From Ichthyophis bannanicus (Eukaryota > Chordata > Amphibia > Gymnophiona > Ichthyophiidae): 64,000 nucleotides of DNA. The translations under genes were made by a program, and so were the position numbers. Each line of letters begins with the position of its first letter. The stretch's first letter is position 1. The stretch covers positions 911,240,808-911,304,807 of the forward strand of contig CM066033.1 of NCBI GenBank assembly GCA_033557465.1, read 5' to 3'. The notes under the pieces were generated by a model that saw only the letters and a program-made list of their open reading frames with translations, had not been told where the DNA came from and made no database searches. Of the stretch, positions 10,706 through 21,389 are shown one piece after another.

Positions 10706-13254
10706 TTATGGTATGAGTCCCTGGGGTGTACCTGTAACTTTCCTCCACCAGACCTTTATAATGTTGCACTGCACACCATGTACTGGTACAGGGCATGGCC
10801 TAGGTCCACTGCAGGCAGGTGCCACTGCCCCCTCCAGCACGGGCACACACCCCCCTGCCATGCTGACATGACCATATGCTGTCGGTGCTGGTAGTGCGCA
10901 GTCCCAGGCCATGCACCCTGTGTGAGTAGGCTGTTGCTTACGGGAGCGGTGTCTGGGGTGGGGATGCATACATGGCATCCTCACATCCACCCCATCACCA
11001 CCTGCCCCATAGTTATGTCCCCTTCCGCTTGGGAGAGTGTTGGCTGGGGGATGTCAGGTCAGTGCCCTGGAAACTGTTAGCTTTGGTGGACCACGTAGAT
11101 GTAGGTGGATTGTGTTTGGCTTTTGTCAGCTGCTGTCTTGCTGATGTCGGAATTTCTATGTTCCTGTGCCCCAGCTGCCCCCATTACATGTCCGTACCTG
11201 CAAGCCCCCTATGCCCATTTCCACCATCACCATAGTGGCCTATTCATAACTTGAGCACTATGCTGGTTGCTGAAAATGGAGCACTACCTATCACCATTCT
11301 TGAGCTCCCTTGCCTATTCCTGTACATTGCTGACACTGAAATGGTCTTCTCTCTCCTTGCAAAATGTGTGCTAACGCCAGGTTTTCAGTCGCGGTACAGA
11401 TTTCAGTCCTTCAGTTTCCCCGTGTTAGTGGTGTGAAGGGGCACCTCTTCCCGACTCACGTCCCCGCCCATTGAGACCTTCTCTCCGCCCTCTCTCCACC
11501 CTCTGTGGGACTTACCGCTCCCGGGAAACGCTAACGGCAGCGTTATGTACCCTTAGCGCATGCTCGATTAGGTAACATTAACATGCGCTTAATTTATGCA
11601 CGGTAACCGTTACCCTAATGCGTGTTATTTACGTAGCATCTGCTTACGTTAACGCCGGTGTTAGTCAACATACACCCCTAAGTCCAGACAGGTCCCGACC
11701 ACTCTTCCCCATTCCTGTAGTGCCTGGCACAGTGTGAATCAGCTGTATTCCCTTTCTCCTTTAACTTTCTTTGTTATTTGAACTGTTTTTTATTTCAGTT
11801 ATTTTTTAAAAGATTTTTTTTATTTTTTATGATTACTTTGTTATGTCAAACTGTTAAACTGCTTTGCTGTTATTATCGATAGGCCAACATAGAAAGAAAC
11901 CTCCCTGTTCCCTTCACTGTGAGTCCTTTGCTTTTCCTGTTCCCAACCAGCTCCTTCCTCCCTCTTTTCCCCTCATTTCATTCAACCCCACGGTTCCTGC
12001 TCCTTCCCGCAAGTTCTCATTCTCACAACAAAAACCCCCAGTCCTTGCTCACACCGTCGCCTTCCCTCCCCCAACACCCATTCCAAAGCCCTTGTTTCTT
12101 CTCTAACTCTCTCACTGCTCTCAGTCTCCATGTTCCAGCTCTATCACTTCATCCCCTGAGACCCTATTCACCACACAGTACCTGAGTACTTATTCTTCTC
12201 ATCCCATACCATTCCCTCTTCCACCATTTCCCCCGTTTCCCCCGCCTCTTTTTTAGGGCCACTCACTTTCCTTCCTACTTGCTCCCCAAATCCTCCATTT
12301 CCCAATACCCCACTCCATCCAATAAGTCTCTCGTTTATTCCACACATTGTCCCATAATCTTCCCCTGAATCTCTGTGCTATCTCTCCCTATCCCACTCCG
12401 TCTCTGAGTCTTCTGCTCTAGTCTGTCCAAGTATCTTTATCTCCACTTGATTTCCCCGAGCCCCTTCATCCCCCTTTCCCCAATCCAAATCCTTGCTCTT
12501 TCTCCTCTGCTTTGAGTTCCTACCCATCTGCCAAAGTTCCTGCTCTACCATTCATTCATCCTCTCCCAATACTTGCCCTCCTAATCCATGACATATTTTG
12601 TTGCTGTATGTTGTAGTGTTCCCGTGTGTCCCATGTAGTGGCCACCCAATGCTTCAGCCCTGGGCATAAGAGCACGACTGTCATTTCTTTCATGCCCTCT
12701 CCATTTACCCTCTTCCCCTAAACTACCCCCAGTGCAGCGCTTTCCTTCAATTCTTCCTCATCCTGACCAGCCATGGATACAACTGCCACATCTCCTCAGC
12801 CCTGTAGCAGCAGCAGTGGGGCTTCTGAGACCTCTGAATGCCTCTAAGGCTCTGTCTGGTCATGCCCCCTTTGCCTCGTAAAAGGTATGTGTTAGAAGGG
12901 ACATGACCAGTAGGGCCTTTAACATGCACATGGCTCTCAGGGGTCCTGTGCTGCGTTTAGGAGCTGTTTTTCTGCTGCCACTGCAAGGCTGGGGAACTGT
13001 ATCTGCAAGCAGATGTTTTCAGCTGGCAGGGCATGGGGCATGTAGCTTGAGGTGGAGCAGTGCCAGGCATGGGTAACGTGCCCGAACATGCTTAGGGTCC
13101 TGCCTCCCACTTTACTCACTATTGGTCTTTTTCTGGGACCATACACCAGAGCTCTTTTTGGAATCTGGCAATCATGAGCCCTAAAAGCAACCAGTACATG
13201 TCACTGTTGCACAATGATAATGACTTGTTCAGCCTCAGCAGCTGTAAACATTGC
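10706..13254. other. No gene recognised; pyrimidine-rich tract
   Basis: About 11880-12560 is strongly C/T-rich on the + strand with no coding signal. About 11440-11690 is CpG-richer and resembles a decayed repeat. No exon, RNA gene or bounded transposon can be supported here. Confidence 0.5.
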
Positions 13255-13257
13255 CTT

Positions 13258-13372
13258 TGCTATCCCCAGCCCCAGCCAACTAAATGAATGGAAGACCTGA
13301 GCTGGGAACGGAACCCGGGTCTCTTTGCATGGCAGTAAACAGCAGTGCTATAGGCATGGCCCGACTTTATAC
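13258..13372 (-). mobile_element. Possible tRNA-derived SINE head
   Basis: The minus strand shows CTATAGCACTGC followed at tRNA-like spacing by a B-box-like GGGTTCCGTTCCC. The match is weaker than at 10605-10705 and no 3' tail is visible. Confidence 0.35.
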
Positions 13373-13767
13373 TACTTAATAAAGGTGAGGCTCCCTGGTG
13401 GGAGGCTCTGGAGGAGGGATAAACAGAGCGGACGGACGTCCATGATGATAACAGCTGGATGGAAGGAGACAGGAGAGAGACTGCAGGGCAGAGAATAGGG
13501 AATGAGGCTGTGCGCCAGGACTCCATGATAGAGGGCAGATAGGAAGGTCTAAGAAGAAATAAGGAGCCCCTGATCAAACTCAGCTGGAAATGAGTAATGA
13601 AAGAATTCATTAAAAGAGAAGTAAGAAAGAAAATAATCCAGTGAGGGAGCACAACTGGAAAAGGAATTTGTTCTGTTCTCTGGGATTATGACCACCATCA
13701 TTTTTCAGATTGTTGAATTATTGTTTCGTATCTCCAAACACACTGAGTCGGTTGCTTCTATTCACAG

Positions 13768-13857
13768 TGTTTCACAATGAGAGGATCAGTCTGTGGATTC
13801 CTGCTACTGTATATGATCCAAATTCAGGGCAGCACCCAAGGGCTCACCTGACAAAAG
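13768..13857 (+). other. Candidate exon (weak)
   Basis: Preceded by a pyrimidine tract and acceptor (TTGCTTCTATTCACAG) and followed by GTATGA. The frame is open across the 90 bases and reads FHNERISLWIPATVYDPN at its start. The flanks are also open for some distance, so the ORF alone proves little. Its phase does not join directly to the exon at 42657. I do not recognise the peptide. Confidence 0.2.
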
Positions 13858-14212
13858 GTATGAAAATGGATTTAATGTTGATATACTTATCAAGACAAGT
13901 CAGAAAATCACAGATCATATCTGGGAGGTGGTCCTAGTGGGAGAGACTGGGTTGGAGTTTCTGCCAGTTATTGAGGACTATGGTGCGGCCCAAAACTATC
14001 CTAATCTAAGTCTCCCCTCTTGTAGCACCACCTGCCACCCCAGCAAGAATCCAGGGGATGGCATAAGAGAGCTGTAGAAGTCCCCCTTGTTCCATTCTCT
14101 TGGTGCAGGAATCCTAGCTCTCAGAAGGTGTAGATTAGCCCATTCATTGGTACCTACCTTAAGGCATGTGTGGGAATAATGTGAGAAACCTGAGTTCTTT
14201 TCGTTCCTACAG

Positions 14213-14276
14213 TTCTACTTTTTCCCAGCAAGGCACTTCAGTGTATACCAACTGGCATCTGAATATACCACTCACT
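14213..14276 (+). other. Candidate exon (weak)
   Basis: A strong acceptor-like sequence (TTCTTTTCGTTCCTACAG) and a following GTGAGC bound 64 bases open in phase 0, reading FYFFPARHFSVYQLASEYT. Its phase is incompatible with the candidate at 13768-13857, so at most one of the two is likely to be real in this arrangement. Confidence 0.2.
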
Positions 14277-14549
14277 GTGAGCATGGATTTGAAAGAGGCG
14301 AATCATTAAATCTAAAATGCTAAATCCAAATTCCTGATTTAAATGTTAAGGTGTCAGTCATTCACAAGCTTCTAGTCTCTGCAAGACCCTAGGTTTCTCA
14401 GTCGGGAACAAACTATTCTGTCCTTGCTTACATGCAACACTATGTTGTTGTTGGTACGTGCTGTTGACTCCTGGCAGTCCTGTTGTAGCCGTCATCTGGG
14501 TTCTTGTGGGAAGGTGTGACCAGACATAGATTGCTGGCCTGCGCAGCAA

Positions 14550-14644
14550 GCCTATAGCATCTGGGATTCCAAAGCGGTCTCCCAGCCAAGTACTAAGCAG
14601 ACCCAACCCTACTTAGCTCCTGAGATCAGATGAGATCGGGTGCA
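14550..14644 (-). pseudogene. 5S rRNA-derived pseudogene, truncated (copy B)
   Basis: Same as 173-267: the minus strand follows the 3' three quarters of 5S rRNA with scattered substitutions and lacks the 5' 20-25 bases. Confidence 0.75.
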
Positions 14645-16155
14645 GCCAATTCAGATAGAGAAATTCTGATTCAGCGTGATATATGAAGACAGGCTTGCCT
14701 CTTAACTTCCAAACTGTTATTGAAAAGAACCACAAGAAAATGGAGAACTTGCTGGAAGATGAGGTGGAATTAATACTTCATGTATTTAGTCATCTGAATT
14801 TATTACCTTTTTATCTATATAAAGACAAAGCAGGGTCCAAAAATACATACATAATAATTTCATTCACATATTATGACATAATTATGGTCAGGGATTTTTA
14901 TACAATAATCTAAAATCAGAATGGTTACAGCTGTTATCAGCCCTTCTTCGAACACTGATGAATTAGTGCAAAGAACAAGGTTTGCTTTCGTTTCTGAGCA
15001 ACAGATTTGGTTGAAGCTTCAGGCTTATCCGAATTGCTGACATAACATGGGAGAGGGGGTTCTCAAACACTGAAGCAAATCTCTCATAATACTTCTTTCT
15101 GCCCAGTCAGAACAACGGTTATATATTCTGTGTTAAAAACAAATCTATCATACAGTATATGTTAGTGCACATTTCCTCTACAAACAAAAAGTGGCAACAT
15201 AGGAGGTCTTTTACGAACGATTGCTAGCTGGCAGCGCATGTTCCGGTGTGCGCTGAAGGCGTGCTGGGATGTGCATTGCCATCTAGTAGAGAGCCATGAC
15301 AGCGCAGGATAATTTCTGTGCTAACTGCAACTCGCGTTCGAGGTGCGAGTGGGCGGGGTAGGGTGAAGAGTGGGTGTGGTGAGCTCAACGCAGTTAACGC
15401 TGCATTCACAGCACATGCTAACAGCATTAGTTTGGTTCACTTGCGCTAATGCAGCCCATGCTGTGGGACAGGGCTCCTTCCGTGCCTCTGGCAGGTAACC
15501 ACGGTGGGGTTACAGGAACGCACCATAGTTTCAGTGCTATTGGTGCGTTAGGTGCAATACCTTAGATCCCATTAGTAAAAGATCCCCATAGTGTTCAAAC
15601 AAAATCTGAGTATAATGTAATTAGGGCGCTGGTCCCGTTTATGGGATCCATCTGGGCCTTGACCTTTCTGGGCATGCCTTCCACGGCAATTGTGCATCTG
15701 TTTAATTAAAGAATATTAACCCCAGCTCCTGACCACAGTTGGGAGGGTATGATTAGTGTGGCTTTTCTATTATTAAAAAGAAAACCAGAGCGAAACAGGA
15801 ATCCTGGATATAGTCTCTGTTCACAGTTGCCTCACTGTAAAAAGGAACAAGTAAAACATTGCTGCTTGTGTCTTTAAATTCAGTCAGGGTTCCTGGAAGC
15901 TGTGCACAAGCTTCTCATGGTCTGCCAGTTCGATGTTCCTCTACTAACAATGCCACAATAAAAAGACAAAGGGAAAAAGAAAATAGGAAACTGTCACAAA
16001 AAGTGTTTAGTACTGAACTTCCTGAGCTTCCAGTTCCTTGCTTAGGCTCCCTGGCTCTGACCCTCTCAGGGCATTTCTCCCCAAAGTCCTTGCAGCCATG
16101 TTCTGCCCACATGTGTAGCCCATTCAGGATTAAAAGTCCTAAAGAAAAAAAATTT
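14645..16155. other. No gene recognised (copy B)
   Basis: Counterpart of 268-1774, with the same short chance ORFs and GC-richer repeat-like patch. Confidence 0.5.
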
Positions 16156-16316
16156 GGGCCTGATATTCAAAGGCATTTTCACGGTTTGCAGACCTGCAAA
16201 CTGTGTAAATACTGCCCAGCAGGATATTCAGTGGTACTAACACAGTTAGTTCCGCTCCATAACTGTGGGGTGCTGCTCTCTGTAGGGGTGCTAGCTGCCA
16301 GCACTGAATATCGGGC
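16156..16316. mobile_element. MITE-like element with short inverted ends (copy B)
   Basis: Counterpart of 1775-1935, starting GGGCCTGATATTCA and ending TGAATATCGGGCC. Confidence 0.45.
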
Positions 16317-17214
16317 CGCTCTCTTTAAACCCTTATATTATTCCGCTGCCATTACAACTCCTCAAAGACTTGCAGTCTCTCAGTCCCTCTCCCACCAGCT
16401 CAGACAACTCCAGCCAAACTTCCAGGGCTTGTATTAAAATGATTCTGAAGTTCATCTTAGAGCTGCCATAACAAAATTGGCTTCAGCTTCAAAACATTTC
16501 ACTCCCACACAAGAACACTTCTCTTCGCTGAACAACAGGAAGAGAACAAGGTGGGGAGACCCCCACACCACTGTAACCAGTTCGCATTTAGGTATTCCTT
16601 GTGCATGTACTTCCACAGTGTGTCCTTTAAAGGTAATGTTCATTACATACCTGCTTCCAGCACTCCATAGCGTCTTCCTCAGAATCAGGTAGAGGTAATG
16701 ACTCTGTAGTTTCTGTTTACATATTCTCACAGAGCTCCTTAGGAACAGACAAACTAGGAAAGGGAGAGCTCTCGGGTAAAGGACTTCCTCACTTCCTGCA
16801 GGCTGTGGCTCATGTGCCTCCAGTAGAACTTTGCTAATCCTGCTCTCCTCCCCGGTCTCCCAGCAACTGCTGAGTCTCTGCCTTCTAGGGATTGGATCTG
16901 GGCTCCCTGGACTTCAGGGATTTCTGTCTTTTTCCTCTCCCTGGCCTGCAGAACATACCTGCCTATGGGGACCTGCTTCAAATTGCCTCTTTCCCAGGAA
17001 GAAGGTAATGACTGCCAAGGAAGAGAATTCTTGGCCTGAATTTGAATGGCCTGATTGTTCCTACAGATGCCTTCCCTGCTAAAATATATTATATTGTTGA
17101 ATTTCAGAGTTCTGTAAAGTTACTAAGAAGATAAAACAGTAGCTTCTCACCATCCTCCTAGAAGTGATGACATCACTTTCCAACTGTGAAACCCAAAAAG
17201 CAGTGACCAAAGCC
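16317..17214. other. No gene recognised (copy B)
   Basis: Counterpart of 1936-2829. Nothing supportable was seen. Confidence 0.5.
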
Positions 17215-17463
17215 CCCTCAGAATGTCCAAACCAAAAACCAAAAGGGAAACTACAAAACAAAAATATGTAAAAGACCTAAAGGGGAAGCGTCTTATGAGC
17301 TACTGCTTCAGCATTTTACAAAGCTCAAAAACCAACACCACCAACTCATCACCTGTCCCTTTGGTCCCAAACAGTCCAATTTTATAATATTTGTTTACTC
17401 TTATATGCTTCTTTAAAACTTGGATATTCATGAAACACTTCACAGTTGCACATTTCTGATCTC
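17215..17463 (+). repeat. Unclassified interspersed repeat (copy B)
   Basis: Counterpart of 2830-3078. A diverged inverted member of the family is at 42235-42464. Confidence 0.65.
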
Positions 17464-17570
17464 CAAACAAATGCCTCACACACTTGGCAAGTAAATGCAG
17501 TGATCATAAACTTAGCTTTTATGAAGCGTCATTTTCACGTGGAGGCCTATTCTATTGTGGACGTCCCGGC

Positions 17571-17977
17571 CTCTGTGCATCCGGTCGGAACCGGACGCAC
17601 AGAGATAGATGGGCTTTTGATCCCGTGAGGCACGTCTAGCCACACAGGATCAGAATCCCATTTAAGCTTGCACGTGCAGGTTTAGACCTGATTCCGGTCA
17701 GCCTGCACCTACAGGCACCTGCCCTGCTAACTCAGTCAAGGCTCCTGAATGGAGCCATGGCGCCATGGCATCCGATTGTCATGGCACCGTGGCTCCATTC
17801 AGGAGCTGCGATCCCTGGCTGCTATCGACTTAATTCAGTCCCCGCAGCCCAACCACTGATCCGGCTTCCCAAGGCCAGAGTCAGGCTGTGCGGAATCTCC
17901 TGCGCCCCCTCCACCCTTTGATGCCGTCCCCTCCCATCTAGGGGAACTTATTCCACCTCAGAGGTGGAATAAGTTCC
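17571..17977. other. Cluster of three hairpins beside the DIRS left end (copy B)
   Basis: Counterpart of 3186-3592. The same three inverted repeats are present, the last ending just before the DIRS left ITR. Confidence 0.6.
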
Positions 17978-17979
17978 CT

Positions 17980-18144
17980 GTCATCTCCAGGAACAAGCAG
18001 GAATGAGTCTTCACATATGGGTACGTCGGTACCGACGGAGCCTGCGCGGGAACACTCCCTAGCGTCCAATCAGAAAGCTTTTGGGAGCATCCCACAGCGC
18101 CTGCATGCTGCCTTCCCGCCTTTCCAACTGTCTCTCCTCAGTTG
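17980..18144 (+). repeat. DIRS left inverted terminal repeat (copy B)
   Basis: Reverse complement of 28532-28716 with scattered mismatches; it contains GTCGGTACCGACG and the block ending CTCTCCTCAGTTG. The outermost bases (GTCATCTCCAGGAAC) are matched in complement inside the internal complementary region at 28358-28451, which fixes the left boundary to within a few bases. Confidence 0.9.
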
Positions 18145-18363
18145 TTCTTTTTTCCGCGGAGCCAGCAGGTCGTGTTCCTGTCACCGCAGAAGAATTTCCT
18201 TATTTTTTTCTTTATTTCTTTTCTGTCGCGTCTGCCTTCCTCGACGCTATACCAGTACCGCCGGTTCTTATTCTTTTCCTAAAAAAAAAAAAAAAGACCT
18301 TCTATTTTTTCTTCAGGTGTACTTCAGTTTTGGACCTTAGGCCCAAAACCTTTTTCCTCAAAT

Positions 18364-20223
18364 ATGGATAAACCTGCCTCAGGTTTTAAGAAGTGCACAA
18401 AATGTGGCGGTACTATATCCGTCACCGACACCCATGACTGGTGTCTCAAATGTTTAGGCCCTGACCATTCCATCAAAGATTGTATGTCCTCTTCCATGAT
18501 GTCTAAGAGAGGTCGACAGAACCGAGCTGCTAAGCTCAGTACCCTGTTTCCCTCTGATGCAGCTTCGATGGCATTGACATCTTCCAGGGCTGCTTCTTCC
18601 TCACATGGATCTCAGGTAACTAAACATAAATCCAGCTGGTCCTCGAAGGGCAAATCTCCTTCTAAGCATCGAGATGCCTCTGGCCTTGCCCTCGAGGATT
18701 CTGCACCGGCAAAATTACCCTGGCGGGAGACTTCGGCTTCTAAAGCATCATCATCAGGGTTCCAGGATGATCTAGATGGCGTGGCCTCAACCGATCTCCT
18801 GGTGCCATGCTCTGGGGTACTGGTGGCCTCCACCGATACCGACTTCCAGGCATTGGCAGCGTCCATGGATCAGAGGATTCTGTCCATGGAACGCAGTCTG
18901 GCGGCTTTCCTTGTGGCATCGACGCCCGTGGTACCGCAACAGACTACTCCGCAGGTACCGGCTCCGGTATCGCCATCGGTACCGATCCCAGTACCGGTGG
19001 CATCGGCATCGGTGTCAGCCATGCCGGTACCCTGCCCTCTGCAGCCCTCCGGTACCGATACCCCGATACCGATGATTCCCAATACTGACCCTGGTCGGTA
19101 CGGGTATCGGGCTTTGCAAGAGCATCCCGACAGACGATACTTCGATTCCTCTGATGACTCTGAGGATTCTGAACAGTCTGTCAATGCAGCGATGCTTCTT
19201 CCACAGGAGGAGTCCTCTCCTAAATGAAGGATGTCTCCTCCAGAGGATTTGTCTTTTCAAGACTTTATCAGAGAGGTGGCTCGGAGTCTCTCTATTACAG
19301 TAGCCCCAGAGTCAGAGCCTAGAGCTAAGGAGTTAGATATTTTACAATATCCTAAAACTCCTAAAGAGGCAGCTACCTTGCCTATACGTGATATTTTGTA
19401 TGATCTCATATTAAGGATGTGGGAAGCACCTCTAACCACCTCTCCTCATTCTCGCAGGTTGGACACCATGTATCGTGTCCCTCCTTGTCCTGGTTTCCAT
19501 AAGACTCAGCTTCCTCACCACTCTATTGTGGTTGAGTCTGCAATGAAAAAGATTAGAAGTGCCAAGAGACATGCCTCTAATCCTCCAGGACGTGAATGTA
19601 GAACCCTGGATGCTTTTGGTAGAAGAATCTTCCAAGCTTCCATGCTTGCTGCAAGAATTAATTCTTATAGTCTCTACATGGGCATGTTCTTAAAAGAGGT
19701 CACTGACCATTTGCAGACTTTAAGTCCTTTTATGTCTGACAATAAAAGGCAAGAATTTCTCTGTGCGCTCAAACATGCCCAGGATGTCTCCAAATTCTCC
19801 AACCGTGCAGCTTTCGATTCCTTTGAATGCGTAAGCAGAGCCTCAGCTATAGCTATAGCAGCACGTAGGGTTGCCTGGCTTCAAGCATCTGATTTGGAGA
19901 CCTGGGTCTAAGATGAATTGGGAAATATCCCTTGTACAGGTGAAAATCTGTTTGGTAAAGATTGGCAAGCAAAAGCCAATCAGATGGATGCTGAAAATTC
20001 TGCTTTGGATAGACTATCCAAATCTACAGCTGCTCCTGCTAATAAAAGGTTGTTCAAGAAAACACCTTTTTCAAAGAAGGGAAGATCCTATCCTGCTTAT
20101 AGTCAGAGAGCATCTTCTGCAGCTCAGTTCCCTTCCAAACGGCAGCAATCCTCCAAACAGACCAAGGGAAAGGCTGCGAGGCCTGCTCCAGCCCAGCAGT
20201 CTCAGCCACCTCAGGGCCTTTGA
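18364..20223 (+). pseudogene. gag: DIRS gag-like ORF with in-frame stops (copy B)
   Basis: One reading frame of about 620 codons, interrupted by TGA at 19225-19227 and TAA at 19909-19911. Residues 10-40 have a Cys/His pattern (CTKCGG, CLKCLG, then H and C) like the zinc-binding head of DIRS Gag. Residues about 60-250 are Ser-rich, then Pro/Val/Ser-rich with repeated GTACCG codon blocks. The part after the first stop is helical-looking and includes VESAMKKIRSAKRH. The end is Lys/Gln-rich and basic. Gag is thought to form the RNA-protein particle. The start is the ATG after the A-rich leader at about 18277-18294. Both stops could be single substitutions, so decay is recent. Confidence 0.8.
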
Positions 20224-20398
20224 CTTTCTGCTAGAGAATTTAGCCTTTCTGGCTCTAGAAGAACCAGAGCCCTCCACCATTCCAGGAAGGCTATGTCACT
20301 TTGCTCCCAGATGGGGGCAAATCACATCAGAGCAGTGGACACTCTCCATCATAAGAGAGGGGTACAAACTTCATTTTTCCAGGTTGCCCCCTCTCACA

Positions 20399-20434
20399 AA
20401 GAGTGCACCAGTTCAATTGAACTGGTGCACTCTT
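20399..20434. other. Perfect 36-bp palindrome at LINE 5' junction (copy B)
   Basis: DIRS RT sequence runs into this palindrome, and CR1 5' sequence follows it. The left arm AAGAGTGCACCAGTT is in DIRS; the right arm is its inverted copy. AATT at the centre is also found directly after the LINE 3' end (25475 onward), so AATT may be a short target-site duplication. Confidence 0.9.
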
Positions 20435-20571
20435 GAAGGACTAGAAAAAGGGACTGTTACTTCTGGAGAGAGATCTGCAACTGTGAGTATATACTTCTGG
20501 TAATTTTCTAAAAGGAATTCTTTGTATTAAAGCTAATTAATCTGTGAACCCACTATTTTTTGTTAAATCAG

Positions 20572-21061
20572 TCAGGGCCTAGTAGCAGCAGTTTAAGTTT
20601 AAATTTAAAACACAGAAGAGAACTTTCTGGTTACATTTCATACCCAGCAGAGAGCTTGTAGTTTAAATTTAATAGTCACTCAGGGCCTAGTAACAGCAAA
20701 GTACTTTTAGTTTTAAATTTAAAACACAGAAGAGAGCTTTCTGGTTACATTTGGAACCCAGCAGAGAGCTTGTAGTTTACATTTAATAGTCACTCAGGGC
20801 CTAGCATCAGAAAAGTACTTTTAGTTTAAATTTAAAACACAGAAGAGAGCTTTCTGGTTACATTTGGAACCCAGCAGAGAGCTTGTAGTCTAAATTTAAT
20901 AGTCACTCAGGGCCTAGCATCAGCAAAGTACTTTTAGCTTAAATTTAAAACACAGAAGAGAGCTTTCTGGATAAATTTAGAACCCAGCAGAGAGCTTGTA
21001 GTTTAAATTTCATAAGACGTTAGAGCCTAGCAGCAGCTAAGAGCTATAATTTAAATCAAAT
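20572..21061 (+). repeat. Tandem monomer array in LINE 5' region
   Basis: Four consecutive units of about 113 bp and a degenerate fifth. Each begins TCAGGGCCTAG, followed by TTAAATTTAAAACACAG, AGAGAGCTTTCTGG, AACCCAGCAGAGAGCTTGTAG and a linker to the next unit. The array lies upstream of ORF1, the position where a LINE promoter would be. Promoter function is inferred, not shown. A C/T-rich tract (21133-21163) separates it from ORF1. Confidence 0.88.
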
Positions 21062-21389
21062 CAGAATATAGCTTACCTCAGCATCACAAGACAGGGTACT
21101 GTGTAGCAGCCCTCTTTTAATAAGTGTTATTTCCCTCCCTCCCTCCCCACCCCCACCCACCCCTGGGATAATCGTAGCTTTATAGGCACTTACACATCTT
21201 AAAAGGCAGGAGGTGCTCTCAGGTGAAGCTCATTACCCAAATCAATCATACACTAAGGACCTGAGATTAGTTAAGCTTCAGGTGAACAAGGTATATTACA
21301 CGTATTAGGTACAGTTTTATTAGTATAGATATCCATAGCAACCCTTAGTAAGTAAAGAACTTAGATCTAAACACAAACTTAAAACTAAG

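Larger units (their letters stand above)
14379..21118 (+). repeat. Large duplicated block, copy B
   Basis: The better-preserved partner of 1-6729. Here the block continues without a break through the complete CR1 LINE and the right half of the DIRS element, so copy B is the reference for annotation. Confidence 0.93.

Noticed and set aside
11880..12560. Pyrimidine-rich tract as a promoter or splicing element
   Set aside because: Only composition supports it; no specific motif or neighbouring exon.
20224..20503. Independent gene after gag reading RLCHFAPRWGQITSEQW
   Set aside because: It is the N-terminal start of the DIRS reverse transcriptase, cut by the LINE.
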